In this document: piece after piece, positions 1 to 10,515 of the stretch
How positions within the stretch are numbered: the first letter of the stretch is position 1
How the letters are laid out: each line of letters starts with the position of its first letter
Origin: Plantago ovata
Taxonomy: Eukaryota; Streptophyta; Magnoliopsida; Lamiales; Plantaginaceae
DNA length: 64,000 nucleotides
NCBI GenBank assembly: GCA_028274465.1
Contig: CM051455.1
Location: forward strand, 126,639,462 to 126,703,461
Direction: 5' to 3'
Notes under the pieces: model-generated
The model's database searches: none
What the model saw: the letters and a program-made list of their open reading frames with translations, nothing else
What the model was told of the DNA's origin: nothing
Program-made: the position numbers and the translations under genes

Positions 1-510
1 TTCTTCATAAACAGGCAAGTAGCGCAGCTCATTCGAAGACTCTCCCCACGACTCGATCAACATCAGAGCCTTATTCCGATTATTTACAACTGTCTGCGGG
101 TCATCAATCAACTTCACCATCTCATCCAGCACCCTCTCCGCAGCAACCTCCGAGAAAGCCTTCTCACAATTCTTCGTAACAGTTTCAAGCAACACAAGAG
201 CCAGGTACTGAATCCTAGGGCTCTTCAGCACGATTCTTTTCTTTATTCCTCTAATCAACTCGACACTGTTGATCCTGTCATGATTAACCATATCACAGAG
301 CTCAAGATTAGTCGCCCAATCCGGCTCGTCAAGAGACTCGGCCGTGGCTTCCTCGACAAGCTTGTCTGTCTGGTTTGGACCTTGGAAGAACTCCCTCATT
401 TTGATGCTCATGGAGCTCATACCAGCAGTTATCTTCTGGCTGACTTCTGTCCCTCCGATCTTCAAACGCTCACCCAAGGTGTTGACTTTGTCCATCAAAT
501 TGTCACTCAT
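1..510 (-). CDS. TOM1-like (TOL) protein, N-terminal VHS region, 5' end of gene
   Basis: The minus strand reads as 170 uninterrupted codons from the ATG at 508-510 to the left edge, so the gene continues outside the window. The protein starts MSDNLMDKVNTLGERL. From about residue 50 it shows the VHS-domain pattern: EPDWATNLELCDMVN, ELIRGIKKRI, a conserved YLALVLLETVTKNCEKAF helix, then DEMVKLIDDPQTVVNNRNKAL and ELRYLPVYEE. This combination is typical of plant TOL (TARGET OF MYB1-LIKE) proteins. These act as ubiquitin-binding ESCRT-0-like adaptors that sort plasma-membrane cargo at endosomes. The GAT domain expected downstream is not in the window. No lesion is visible. The family call is firm; the individual member cannot be told. 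Confidence 0.93.
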   Translation of the reverse strand, partial: MSDNLMDKVNTLGERLKIGGTEVSQKITAGMSSMSIKMREFFQGPNQTDKLVEEATAESLDEPDWATNLELCDMVNHDRINSVELIRGIKKRIVLKSPRIQYLALVLLETVTKNCEKAFSEVAAERVLDEMVKLIDDPQTVVNNRNKALMLIESWGESSNELRYLPVYEE

Positions 511-537
511 CTTTACTACTAGATGTTTCTTAAAACC

Positions 538-1009
538 CTGAAACAGTTACAGATTCTTCAAAAGATCAAGAAAATACCAAATTTCCCAAAAACCCTTATG
601 ACTAAACCCTAGAACAAAATCAACTCGCAGATCAATAAACTCAACCATTCAAATTTCAATAAAACCTAACCCAATCAAAAAGACTAAAACTTTCCTTCGA
701 AAATCATAAAATGGGGGTAACTTTGAAATTACGATCTGCAGAAAAATAACTTGGTTCTCAAGCAAGTATTAAAAAAAAACAAATTGCTACTACCTGGTCA
801 AATTGAGTAAAAACTTAGCTTCTAATTAAGGTTACCCAAAAACAAAAAGATGAAAAGAACAAAAAGAAAAAAAAAACACCCAGAATCTTCAGATCAATCG
901 ACAAAGAAACAGTCATCATAACAAGATTAACAGTACAGTACTAAAGTAATTTTTTATATTTTTATTTTCGGAAATATTGAGGAAACCAATGGGTTTGAAG
1001 AAGTAGTAC
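538..1009 (-). other. Probable 5'-leader intron of the TOL gene
   Basis: On the minus strand a donor-like CCAAG/GTACTAC lies at 1010/1009 and an acceptor-like TTTCAG/GGTTTTAAG at 538/537, about 28 bases upstream of the ATG. The stretch between is A/T-rich and non-coding. The coordinates are inferred from splice consensus only; a second donor-like site near 795 is possible. Confidence 0.55.
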
Positions 1010-1152
1010 CTTGGAGATGAAGGCGAATAATAATCTTGGTGAACCAAATTAGTGAAAAGTAGGAGAGATGATGATCACGGAGAATAGAACTAGAGCTAGA
1101 GGTTGCTTTTTTCTTGAGAAAACGGGGATTTTCCAAAGCTTTCTTTCTCTGG

Positions 1153-1160
1153 TATTTATA
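1153..1160 (-). promoter_or_regulatory. TATA box of the TOL gene
   Basis: Minus-strand TATAAATA (within CCATATAAATACC) would start transcription near 1125, upstream of the inferred leader exon ending at 1010. A second A/T-rich TATA-like element lies at 1173-1184. Confidence 0.6.
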
Positions 1161-1189
1161 TGGTGAGAAGAGCTATATAAATAATACGA

Positions 1190-1694
1190 ATGCAGGCTCC
1201 GATTATTATTATTCTCTGGAAAATCTAATTTACTGTACTTTTGTTGACACGCTTTCAGTTTTGACTTGGAATAAGAAGGATTTCGAATACAGGTACGGAT
1301 ATAAATACGAAATAGAAATAGATACGTGAAACTGTTATATTAGTTCAAAAATATAAAATATGAATACGTTTAGTTTTAGGGACATTCATATTAACGGCAA
1401 CATACCATTGAATTGAAAAGTCCGACGATTAAAATAAAACAACATCATTTACTTGCTTTTACATACAAAATTCATCAGTTTCTTCTACACTTTCTGTTAC
1501 CTTCTTCGCAAATCGAAATAAAAATGGTCAGTTAAAGGCTTAGATTGCCCAAGAAGCATAAACAACCACATAGCCCTATGCCGGAGAAGAAGAAACAAGA
1601 AAAAAAACCGGCGAAGAGTAGAGCAAAAACCGACGAAAACAACAAAGCAACAACCAAAAACGCGGAAGACGAACACAAAAACAGAAGAAGGTGT
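1190..1694. other. Non-coding upstream region
   Basis: A/T-rich DNA upstream of the TOL promoter. No reading frame here resembles a known protein and no element boundary is visible. 1590-1690 is an A-rich purine tract. Confidence 0.5.
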
Positions 1695-2232
1695 GTTAGT
1701 TTCACTTAATTTTAATGTTTCATGGAGAATATACATGGTTTATGTTGTTTTATTAGACATGCAATGGCTTTGGGTTTTAGTTTCAAAAGTTTTGTTTTAT
1801 GTTAGGTTTCAAAATAATTTCTTTCTGGGTAATGTCAATTTCATCACATATGAGTTGGTGAATAATGTGTTGATTTCACACATATCACTTAGTTTCACAA
1901 TTTTCTTCACCGTACGAGTTAGTTTTCACCAAAAACTTGTTAGATTCACAGTTATAGTGTGTTAGTTTCACACTTTGTTTTCTGTCTTAGAGTTAGTTTC
2001 ACTAGATTAAATGTTAGTTTCACAAATAATATTTTAGTTTTAGTTAATACTTGTGTTAATTTCACAGTGATAATGTACTAGTTTTCATACAATGTACTAG
2101 TTTTCATACATAAATTTTAATTTCAGTAAGCTAATATGTTAGTTTCACATTGACATGTTTTAATTTCACAATTTGTTCTTTGTGTCAGAGTGAGTTTCAC
2201 TAGATTAAATGTTAGTTTCACAATGTTAATGC
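1695..2232 (+). repeat. Degenerate tandem array of a GTTAGTTTCAC motif
   Basis: At least fifteen copies or near copies of GTTAGTTTCAC (variants TTAATTTCAC, GTTAGATTCAC, CTAGTTTTCAT) occur at irregular spacing. A larger unit is also duplicated. The stretch around 1958-2030 (TTTCACTAGATTAAATGTTA core) recurs at about 2155-2230, roughly 195 bp on. No protein or terminal repeat explains it. Confidence 0.75.
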
Positions 2233-4231
2233 TTAGTCATATAATTTGTGCGTTTCTACACTTTTCCAATGTTCCAAGCACGAATTCGCATTCCGAGCTT
2301 AGGAGCGACCATAGTCGGGCACTAAAAATTCATAATTCCCAGACCACGTTTTGGTGGTTCAGGCACGAAGAATTTTACAGAATAAAACAGTGGAGATAAG
2401 ATCATAAGAGTAAATCAGATGTAGAATAGAAGAGAAGAAAGCCACCGATTGTCACATGATTAGATCTACACCAAACAGATAGTCAAATTACTTACCTTAA
2501 ACCAACTAAATGATGATGTGGTAGTTTATATGATAAACGCCATACAAAGGCATCACCATATTCCAGAACAAGCCAGCCACAGTAAAGAGGAGTGCAAATA
2601 AGAAGACAAATTTAGATTGAAGACCGTAGAAAGTGATAATGCGTTGATGATAGAGGCCAAGTATTAGGGTATGTTGCTCCCTCCCTTTAGACAACAAGTA
2701 AACAATGGGGTTTAATATAGTCTTTACAACTTTTTTGTGTCTAAACTTTCTCAGCAATCACTTCTTACTTTTCAGTAAGCAGGATGCCAGTCTGAGTGCG
2801 GAAATCTTTTTACAATTAAAGCAGTTTGAAAAACAGAAGTAAAACAAATACTATATAGCTTGTTGAAAGTAACTTACTGAAATGTAAATCACATAAATAC
2901 TTTATAGTGGTATCTGAGGGTGGCGTAATCCCTCAACTAATCCACTTTGTTTAATCCTGGACTAAATTCACTATGATAATAGATTAGATTCCTTACAACT
3001 CCTAACAACTAGAATTCCAGGATCCAAAGCATACTAGCTTTGTTTCCAACTAAACCAGAGAACTGAACTTTGTTCTCAACCAAACTTGGGACACTACCTT
3101 AACACAACTTTGTTAAGTAATTCCCCATGACAAATACGTCGGGGGTGGTTTTTATCAATTAGAGAGGTTTGGGATGAGATTACTGAGTTTAACTTTTCAG
3201 CTAAGTCAAGTAATCTAATAAACTCAACTTGATGACACTTCTCAGTAAGTAAGTATATTGTTCCTGGTGTCAAGACTTTTACTTGTTTAGAGGAAAGAAC
3301 ACTTTACTAATTACTTAGACTTGTGTTCTACTTCTTCACAAGTAGTTTTTGTTTCAAGCTTAAGTCTTGGGAACGAATCAGGGGGCAGTTTAAATATGGA
3401 GAAGCATTTGAAGGTTTGTAAGCACAAGTGAAGGTTTGATCACGTTGTTGACACACCTTTCTCCTCAACATAAGGACCTCTATTAATAATTTCTCAATGG
3501 TGCCGCTTGAATTTGAATTCCCGAACTTAGTCATGAGATGTCACTATCTTGTTGTGCTATCACTATCAACAGCGCGTCTTCTTTTCTTTAGTCTTCAGAA
3601 CGACATTCTATGAATTTAATGCTCTTGGATTTTAAACTTGAACTTGGAGCCCAAATGCTAGTGTTTCATCAAGGGAGGTCACATGTGGTGGCAGTCAGCA
3701 AGCAGTCTCAGTTCAGCAGACTCAACCTACTCTGTCATATAGATTTTCACTTGAGCAAACTGGTTGCTGAGTTACTTAGCTTTCTGACCAATATGTGCAT
3801 TTGTAGATACCAAGTCTCAAAATGTTCTAAGTCTTCAACACTGTAGTCTTCGTCTTCTGAATGGTTCTAGGTCTTCAATAGATTGTTTTAGCAAACAAAT
3901 TAAGTACATCATCAACAATCTTAAGAACCTAACTAGTACCTACACTAAGTGTTTCAGCAAACGTTCCTCCTTTACATTGTCCTTTAAATTTTAAATTCAT
4001 ATGGACCTTAAGAGTACTTGTTGCTGGACTTTAACTTAATTTAGCATGCATGTTAATTGCTCATCAAAATTACAAGTTTCCTAACAGTCTACTAGGATTC
4101 GCTGTTAATATTTTACTACTATTTATATATCGGATCTACAATCACATGCCCAACTTTATTAATATTCATTACTTACTTGAATGTTTACAAGGTTAATTTC
4201 ATAAAAAATGCTCTCTATTTTCTCTCCCTCT
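2233..4231. other. Non-coding A/T-rich region, nothing recognised
   Basis: Scattered short frames exist on both strands. One, at 2506-2757 minus, is hydrophobic, but none matches a family I know. 3580-3850 is enriched in GTCTTCA/GTCTTCG words. A weak PBS-like GTGGTATCTGAG lies near 2907. No paired repeat was found to support an element. Confidence 0.4.
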
Positions 4232-4236
4232 CCTAT

Positions 4237-4540
4237 TGTAACGCCCCAGATTTCAGAGGTTTAAAAGGGTTGAGAACGCTACTCATACCAACAAGGTGCA
4301 CCTTTCTTTTCGGGATTCCACCTATAAGAATTTCAGAGTTAAGCGTGCTTGCTCTGGAGCAATTCTAGGATGGGTGACCCACTGGGAAGTTCCCGGTGCG
4401 CGCACGAGTGAGGACAAAGTGCGCGGATTAGAACCCGTGTTGGTTTGTGGGGCCAGCATATCACCCCGGAGAGCACCCATGAGTAACCTTGCCGGCCCGT
4501 TGGGCTGGGTCTCGGTCCGTTAGTGGGCCGGGTCGTTACA
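4237..4540 (+). repeat. 5' LTR of Cassandra copy 1
   Basis: 304-bp LTR with TG...CA ends, containing the 5S-like domain. It is followed directly by the tRNA-Met primer-binding site. Confidence 0.95.
4272..4405 (+). ncRNA. 5S rRNA-derived domain in the Cassandra 5' LTR
   Basis: The segment CATACCAACAAGG followed by AGTTAAGCGTGCTTG and AGGATGGGTGACC, then CTGGGAAGT, follows the order of a plant 5S rRNA. The pol III internal control elements are present: A box at about 4335-4350 and C box at about 4368-4380. The middle is divergent, so this is not a functional ribosomal RNA gene. In Cassandra the domain is thought to retain pol III promoter character. Confidence 0.85.
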
Positions 4541-4704
4541 AGTGGTATCAGAGCGGGACTATCCGGAACTGCAGGAACTAAGTGCCATACGGGGCAAAGT
4601 GCTACACCGTATCGACGGTGGGAGCCACCTCTAGAATCCTGCACGGATGGTTGGTCTCGGGACAGCACGCAACGAGGACGATGCGCAATTTAAGAGGGGG
4701 TGAT

Positions 4705-5008
4705 TGTAACGCCCCAGATTTCAGAGGCTTAAAAGGGTTGAGAACGGTACTCATACCAACAAGGTGCACCTTTCTTTTCGGGAATCCACCTATAATAATT
4801 TCAGAGTTAAGCGTGCTTGCTCTGGAGCAATTCTAGGATGAGTGACCCACTGAGAAGTTCCCGGTGCGCGCACGAGTGAGGACAAAGTGCGCGGATTAGA
4901 ACCCGTGTTGGTTTGTGGGGCCAGCATATCACCCCGGAGAGCACCCATGAGTAACCTTGCCGGCCCGTTGGGCTGGGTCTCGGCCCGTTAGTGGGCCGGG
5001 TCGTTACA
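4705..5008 (+). repeat. 3' LTR of Cassandra copy 1
   Basis: Same length and ends as the left LTR. It carries a second 5S-like domain (about 4740-4873), in which the C-box core is changed to GGATGAGTGACC. Confidence 0.95.
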
Positions 5009-5013
5009 CCTAT

Positions 5014-6748
5014 CTTTCTTCATCATCTCTTTCATCACCCTCTTTCACAGTCCATCCCTCTCTACATGAGAGATGTTGCCTCTGGCTGGTCCGGATTTTT
5101 CTCTTCAAGTGAGAGTTCTTTACCCTCCCTGATTTTTCTTTCGACAACTCCAGATATAGTGAGGTGGCCAATGGTGAGGTTTAGATTAGGAAACAGGAAA
5201 GTCTGCTTACTTTGTCTGGGTCTTACTCTTATTGGAAACATCTATCTACTAATTGGTTTCTCTGTTTTATTTTAAATTTTGGTTTCAAAGTTAACAAGCA
5301 TATTATCCTCCTTTCTTATCTCTCTGTTTGTTGGCCTAACAATATCCTAACCTTTTGGTGGAGTTTTTATTATTTCTTGCGCAGAGAACAACGACTGTTT
5401 TGGCTATCTCTTTCTCACTTTACATTCATAATCTCTTCTGGTGTACTACGGTATTCTAAGCTGTTGGGTGCAATGGATCAGATGGATATCAATGGGTTAG
5501 GAAATAGACTACAGTTGAATGAGGCAGAGGAGCAGGTGATAATACCTGACGCTGGGGATTGGCAAACGCTGAATACGGAGGCATGCTTGGTGGGCAGAGT
5601 TTTAACACGGAAACATGTTAATCTAGAGGCTTTTCAGAACACAATGCTGGGTGTTTGGAATTTGGTGCGGGGGGCGACGTTTCACACGCTGACAGATGAT
5701 CGATTCTTGGTCCAATTTCATCATGTTGCTGAAAAAGGTCGAACGCTCTCATTAGGACCTTGGTCCTTTGATCGATGTTTGGTTGTGCTACGTCCTGTTC
5801 CTCAGGGGGTTACAGCGTTTGATGTTGATTTGGAGCACTGTGATTTCACTGTTCATGTCTCCGGTTTACCTCCTACAGTGGTCAATGAAGGTCTTGCTCG
5901 CAAGATTGGGAATGCGGTTGGAAGATATGTGAAATGGGATGCTACTGTACATCGAAGTATGGCTTCCTCAACTATGAAGGTGCGTGTTTGTTTAGATGTT
6001 CGCAAACCTCTGTTACGTTTTAAAAATATTGAAGGGCCCGATAACAAATTTTATAAGCTGCATTTCACATATGAGCGTCTGCCCAATTTTCGCTTTCTAT
6101 GCGGTACTATGGGGCATGTTGTCAAGGATTGTGCGCTCAGGTTAGATGTTATGGAAGAAACGGGGGAGATTCCAGAATCGGCTTTGGGTTATGGGGATTG
6201 GTTGCGTGCTGCATGCTCCAGTCAGAGTTCAAAATTTCTTGCAGGGGTTTGGCGTCCAGATCTGGTCAATCTACAGGGGCTTCCGGTCATACTAGGAGCG
6301 GCGGGACGATGCATTCCGGCCAGGGTATTTTGGGTAGAGCACCTCAAGGTCAGAGTGGACCAAGTCAGGTAACTGGTTTGGGGGGCGTGGGTATAGAACG
6401 TGGGGTGGTTGCTGAACGTTTCTTTTTTGTTCCGTTATCTCAGACTTCCACCAGTAGTGTTGACAGAGTAAGTCAGAAGTCAACCGGGGGAGGAGAGAAA
6501 AATAAGGAAGTTGTTATTTGTGCTGAGCCATCTTATTTTTCCATGATGGATCTTGAGTTCTTGTCTGGACCATTCAACGCTGCGGCTCAAATGTCTTATG
6601 GCCATTTAGTAATTCGGGAGTTGGGTCAACTGGACCTTCTGCTTTTCTCTTCCAGGCCCAAAAGGTTTCTGGATTAGCTTTCACCACTCCTGCAAATAAT
6701 CAATCTGGACCTAGCGAAGTGGCCCACAGTGCGAAAACCGGGCCCATG
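5014..6748 (+). mobile_element. LINE (L1-type) 5' fragment
   Basis: This is the 5' part of a non-LTR retrotransposon: a pyrimidine-rich leader, then an ORF1 with the plant-LINE DUF4283 plus zinc-knuckle layout. The endonuclease-RT ORF2 and the poly(A) tail are absent. LINE copies normally lose the 5' end, so loss of the 3' end here points to a later deletion, with a breakpoint near 6748 against Tat-element sequence. The left boundary is not defined; Cassandra copy 1 abuts it. Confidence 0.75.
5473..6680 (+). pseudogene. LINE ORF1 (DUF4283 / zinc-knuckle gag-like protein), broken
   Basis: From the ATG at 5473 (MDQMDING) the frame runs to a stop at 6370-6372. The open frame reaches further left, but that part does not look like protein. 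Residues about 25-150 hold the DUF4283 pattern (GRVLTRKHVNLEAF, LGPWSFDRCLVVL), then a linker and the CCHC knuckle FLCGTMGHVVKDC. The first zinc-knuckle cysteine is replaced by arginine (NFRFLC). After about 6240 the family's low-complexity C-terminus continues in another frame (SGQSTGASGHTRSGG onward), so a frameshift is likely. LINE ORF1 proteins bind the element RNA in the ribonucleoprotein. This copy is inactive. Confidence 0.8.
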
Positions 6749-7742
6749 CTCTCGGACAGATTAGTCGACAGGTAACTATCTTATCTTAATTTTTTACAAG
6801 TTTTTTGCTTCTTAAGTTTTTTTGTTTCTCATCCCTTTCTTTTCCTCCTTGCAGCTGAACTGTTTCGTCCGAGCGGTCACCGACTTGGCCGACAAACGGT
6901 TTGAGTCCGAGTCGAGGAGTAAGGAGCTGGAGAAAAAGGCCGAGATAGCTGCCTCAAATGTAGAGGCTTTGGAGTCCGAGATCCGCATGTTAAGGAATAA
7001 GAACTCGGAATTGGCAAAGAAGTTAAGTGCCGATTCCTCCAAGAACCGACTGTTCAAGGACTTCTTCCACGCTGTCGAGACCACCTTGCTGAGGTTCCGG
7101 GACAAAATCATCGAGAAGCTGCGGTTTGCCCGAGTGGAGGCAGCCGAAGACTTCTATGCTTCAGTCTCCTACCTCTTCGGGAAACAAATGGCCCGAGAAG
7201 AAGGTCGTGAGGAGGGATTCTGTGCGTGTATCGGCCAGATGACCCGTCTCGGATATGTCAAGGAGGGCTGGTCTTTCAATCCTAATGATCTCGCGGCCTC
7301 CAAGCTTGTGGACTCTCAAAGGGGCAACTTTGCTGATTACCCGGACCGTGCTATAACAGATGAGGAGATTGAGGATGACGAGTTCGGGGTTGTTGTCTCG
7401 AAAGATGATCCTGACTTCCCTATAAGGCCGGGATCTTATCCGAGTTGGTTCCCAGAAGTTCTGAGATATGGGCTTCTCGCTCCTTTCCAGATGAATGAGT
7501 CTTGGAACTGCGCCTTTCTCACTCTCCCGGGTCCTGTTGTCGGGAGGGCGCCTGCTTTTGTTGAGCCGGAAGTGTGTCCGTATTGAGCTCGACTGATCAA
7601 GGAGGCCGAGGCTTTGAAGGCAAATGGAGATCAGCGTGAACTAACTGCTATAGTCCAGGCGCTCGACAACAAGCTCTTTCCTCTTCAGACTCCGGTTGAA
7701 GCTCCGACATCTAGTTCAGCTGCTCCTGATCAAGAATCTTGA
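6749..7742 (+). pseudogene. Antisense ORF (aORF) of the Tat element, 5'-truncated
   Basis: A coding exon runs 6855-7742 on the plus strand, opposite to gag-pol. It is preceded by a short exon (about 6749-6771) and an 83-bp intron with GTAACT...TTGCAG borders (6772-6854). Residues near the start form an acidic/basic coiled coil (ADKRFESESRSKELEKKAE, EALESEIRMLRNKNSELAKK). A globular part follows with GFCACIGQMTRLGYVKEGW and acidic EEIEDDEF. A TGA at 7584-7586 interrupts the frame. In-frame coding-like sequence continues for 51 codons to the natural stop at 7740-7742. Antisense genes between integrase and 3' LTR are known in Tat elements; their function is unresolved. The N-terminus was lost at the LINE junction. 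Confidence 0.7.
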
Positions 7743-9281
7743 AGGCCGGGTATGCCCCAGCGAAATTGTATCCGACATTTGATGATACTTAAACAATCTT
7801 GCTTTTATTTGCTAAGTAATTTCATTCGGCCCCTTGCGGCATATGTAATCCGGAACAATTTACCTCTTCGCTTGCACATACTATCTTCTTCTGTTTTTAC
7901 TTAAGCTATGTCGGATAACTTGTATTCCTTCCTCAATAAAATAACTAAGTATTTTTATATCGGAATGTCTATTATCTTGTTTTTCTTCTTTGCTTAGTAT
8001 TTAATCCCTCGTATTCTCAGGGAATTAATAACTCGGGTTTTTAAACCTTTTTATCGACAATTTGTCGTATCGGACTCACTACGTTTTTGTACGCATATTT
8101 TGCCAGTGTAAACAACTCGTTGTTTTACAAACTTATCCCGGACAACTTTATCTCGGGATTTTTCACGTTGTCTTGTAAAGTTGAAATTTTACAAGTTAGT
8201 GACTCGTTCACTAAAAGTGGTCCCGAGAGAATTATATCTCGGAACTGTCACGTGCTCTCGTTAATTTTAAATTTTACAAGTGTTAGTGACTTTGTTCACT
8301 AAAAGTTGTCCCGAGAGAATTATATCTCGGGACTGTCACGTGCTCTCGTAAATTTGAAATTTTACAAGTGTTAGTGACTTTGTTCACTAAAAGCTGCTCC
8401 GAGAGAATTATATCTCGGTACTATCACGTGCTCTTGTAAATTTGAAATTTTACAAGTGTTAGTGACTTTGTTCACTAAAAGTTGTTCCGAGAGAATTATA
8501 TCTCGGAACTGTCACGTGCTCTTGTAAATTTGAAATTTTACAAGTGTTAGTGACTTTGTTCAATAAAAGCTGTTCCGAGAGAATCATATCTCGGAACTAT
8601 CACGTGCTCTTGTAAATTTGAAATTTTACAAGTTAGTGATTAGAATGCCCCAAGCTTGGTCCGATAGAATCATATATCGGAACTGTTACGTGTTCACTTT
8701 GTAAATTTGAAATCTTTACAAGTGTTAGTAACTCGCTTTTTTAAGAACTTCTTCTCGGGAGTTCTTGTATCGGACGTGTCACGTGCTCTCCTTTCTGAGC
8801 GTGTAAATCGCCAGATTTTTGTACTCGGACTGTCCTTGTCCGAGTACAAACTTTTGGCCATTTTTTGATCTTCCGAGATGTTTGTTTCTTGGAATAATAA
8901 ATTGAGAATGTTTGATTTTTTGACTTTTTCTCGACTTTGAAACCTCCAACGCGAGTTTTGTTGGTTCAGGCTGTTCTTCCTCCCGGCTTTCCGCTTACTA
9001 TTCTTCTTACGCGGGTGTTCTTTCCTTTTCCCGATTTCTAATCCTCTTGAGTCTTACTTACAAGAATAATCCAAAAGGAAATTACGCCAGATATTGAAAA
9101 TCTAAAAGGAATCTTAGCAAGCTTCATTGTATCGATTTGACGGAAATTCAAATACAACTGCGACGACGGGCTTTATAGGCAATTACAACGAGATAAAAGT
9201 CTTAATCAAAATAAACATGAATAAAAGTAGTAAAAGTGGTGCCTTCCTCCGAAGTTCTTGATTCTTGGCCATAACATCTCT
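7743..9281 (-). other. 3' untranslated region of the Tat element
   Basis: Non-coding DNA between the antisense gene and the integrase stop. It is A/T-rich with recurring TCGGA/TCCGA words. It contains the tandem hairpin repeat listed separately. 8791-9281 shows nothing else recognisable. Confidence 0.7.
8176..8790. repeat. Tandem array of about seven 88-bp hairpin-forming units
   Basis: Each unit runs TAAATTTGAAATTTTACAAG, then GTGACTTTGTTCAC, then CCGAGAGAATTATATCTCGG, then CACGTG. Three short palindromes recur per unit: CTTGTAAA/TTTACAAG across the unit border, GTGA...TCAC, and CCGAGA/TCTCGG. A G-box-like CACGTG closes most units. The three central copies are the most alike. The first and last two are diverged (unit 6 has CCGATA/TATCGG with the pairing kept). 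Confidence 0.9.
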
Positions 9282-10515
9282 TCAAGCATAAAATCTTTGT
9301 ATGTTGGTAGCATTCCAAGTGTTCTTCAGATCCTTCCCTTCCATGTCCTTAAGACGGTAGTTTCCATTGGAGTAAGCCTTTACTACCTTGTATGGTCTTT
9401 CCCACTTGCGATGAACTTTCCCCACGTTTTCCAAAATATCAGCTTTCCTCAGAACCAAATCGCCTACCTGGAACTCCTTGTTCCTCACATGCTTGTTATA
9501 TGCTTTTGCAATGATGGCTTGATATCGGAGAATATTCTCTAAGGCCGTAGTTCTTGATTCTTCCAACATCTCAAGATCATACATTCTTGCTTCGTGATTA
9601 TCTTCCGGCTCATATCCCTGGATCCTTATAGTTTCCACAACAATCTCAGTTGGTATCACGGCTTCTGAGCCATATACTAGGGAGAAAGGAGTTTCCCTTG
9701 TAGCAACTTTTGAAGTTGTTCTATAGGCCCATAGGACTCCATCTAATTCATCCACCCAATCTCCCTTGCATGCTTCAAACCTTCTCTTCAAGAGATCAAC
9801 GAGTGTCTTATTGACAGCTTTGGTCTGTACATTGGCTTGTGGATAGCCTACTGAAGTGAACCTTCTCTCTATCTTCATGGTTTCACACCATGCCTTGAAC
9901 TTGGCTCCTGGAAATTGTGCACCATTATCAGAGATCAAGATCCTTGGTAACCCAAAACAGCACAAAATATTTCTCCAGACGAAGTCCATGACTTTGTTTT
10001 CAGAGATTGTTGCTACTGCCTCAACTTCTGCCCATTTGCTAAAATATTCCACAGCCACTATTATGAACTTTTTCTGCCCAGATCCTTTCGGAAAATGTCC
10101 TACTATGTCAATTCTCCACTGATCAAAAGGACAAGTAATTGTAGCTGGAATGAGTGGTATAGCTGAAGCATGAGAAGTCTTAGCGAAGTATTGACAATCT
10201 TCACACTTCTTTACATAGGATGTTGCATCCTCTCTCAAGGTTGGCCAGTAGTATCTTTGGCGGTATATTTTCTGACCCAGTGCTCTTCCCCCTGAGTGGT
10301 TTCCGCAACTCCCTTTATGTACTTCATCTAGGATTGCCTTTGCTTCTTCCTCATTAACACATCTTAAGTGTGCCCCCTTGAAGGACCACTTATAGAGATA
10401 ATCTCCTTGGATGAAGTATTTCAATGATCTGGCTTTGATTTTCTTTGCTTCGACACGATCTTGTGGAAGGCTTCGTCTTAAGAGATAGTCTGTCAATGGA
10501 TGCATCCAGCTAGTT
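9282..10515 (-). pseudogene. Tat integrase, catalytic Glu replaced
   Basis: The frame ends at a stop at 9282. It carries the zinc-binding HHCC module (HKGSCGNHSGG ... CEDCQYF), the core motifs WRIDIVGHFP (first Asp) and ISDNGAQF (second Asp), and a C-terminal domain ending NTWNATNIQRFYA. Integrase joins the cDNA ends to host DNA. The third acidic residue expected in the GQAE-type motif is lysine here (ANVQTKAVNKTL), with neighbouring Gly to Val and Ala to Thr changes, so the enzyme should be dead. The join to the upstream RNase H frame near 10500-10530 is a frameshift: the continuation SWMHPLTDYLLRR lies in a different frame. Confidence 0.88.

Larger units (their letters stand above)
4237..5008 (+). 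mobile_element. Cassandra TRIM retrotransposon, complete
   Basis: Two 304-bp direct repeats (4237-4540 and 4705-5008) start TGTAACGCCCCAG and end GGGTCGTTACA. They flank a 164-bp non-coding interior. Just after the left LTR is a primer-binding site, TGGTATCAGAGC (from 4543), complementary to initiator tRNA-Met. Before the right LTR is a polypurine tract, AAGAGGGGGTGAT. A 5-bp TSD CCTAT lies at 4232-4236 and 5009-5013. The LTRs contain a 5S-rRNA-like segment, the diagnostic feature of Cassandra. The element has no coding capacity and would need enzymes supplied in trans. I count about seven LTR differences by eye. Confidence 0.96.

Noticed and set aside
2506-2757. Hydrophobic 83-codon frame that could be a membrane protein
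   Set aside because: No recognisable family, no splice or promoter context.
2900-2925. Retrotransposon primer-binding site (GTGGTATCTGAG)
   Set aside because: No LTR end or paired repeat next to it; mismatch to the tRNA-Met site.
4272-4405. Possible functional 5S rRNA gene
   Set aside because: The middle of the molecule is divergent and the segment lies inside an LTR with a PBS, PPT and target duplications; it is a Cassandra 5S-like domain.
5212-5472. N-terminal extension of the LINE ORF1 frame
   Set aside because: Hydrophobic, unlike LINE ORF1 proteins; the MDQMDING start at 5473 fits the domain boundary.
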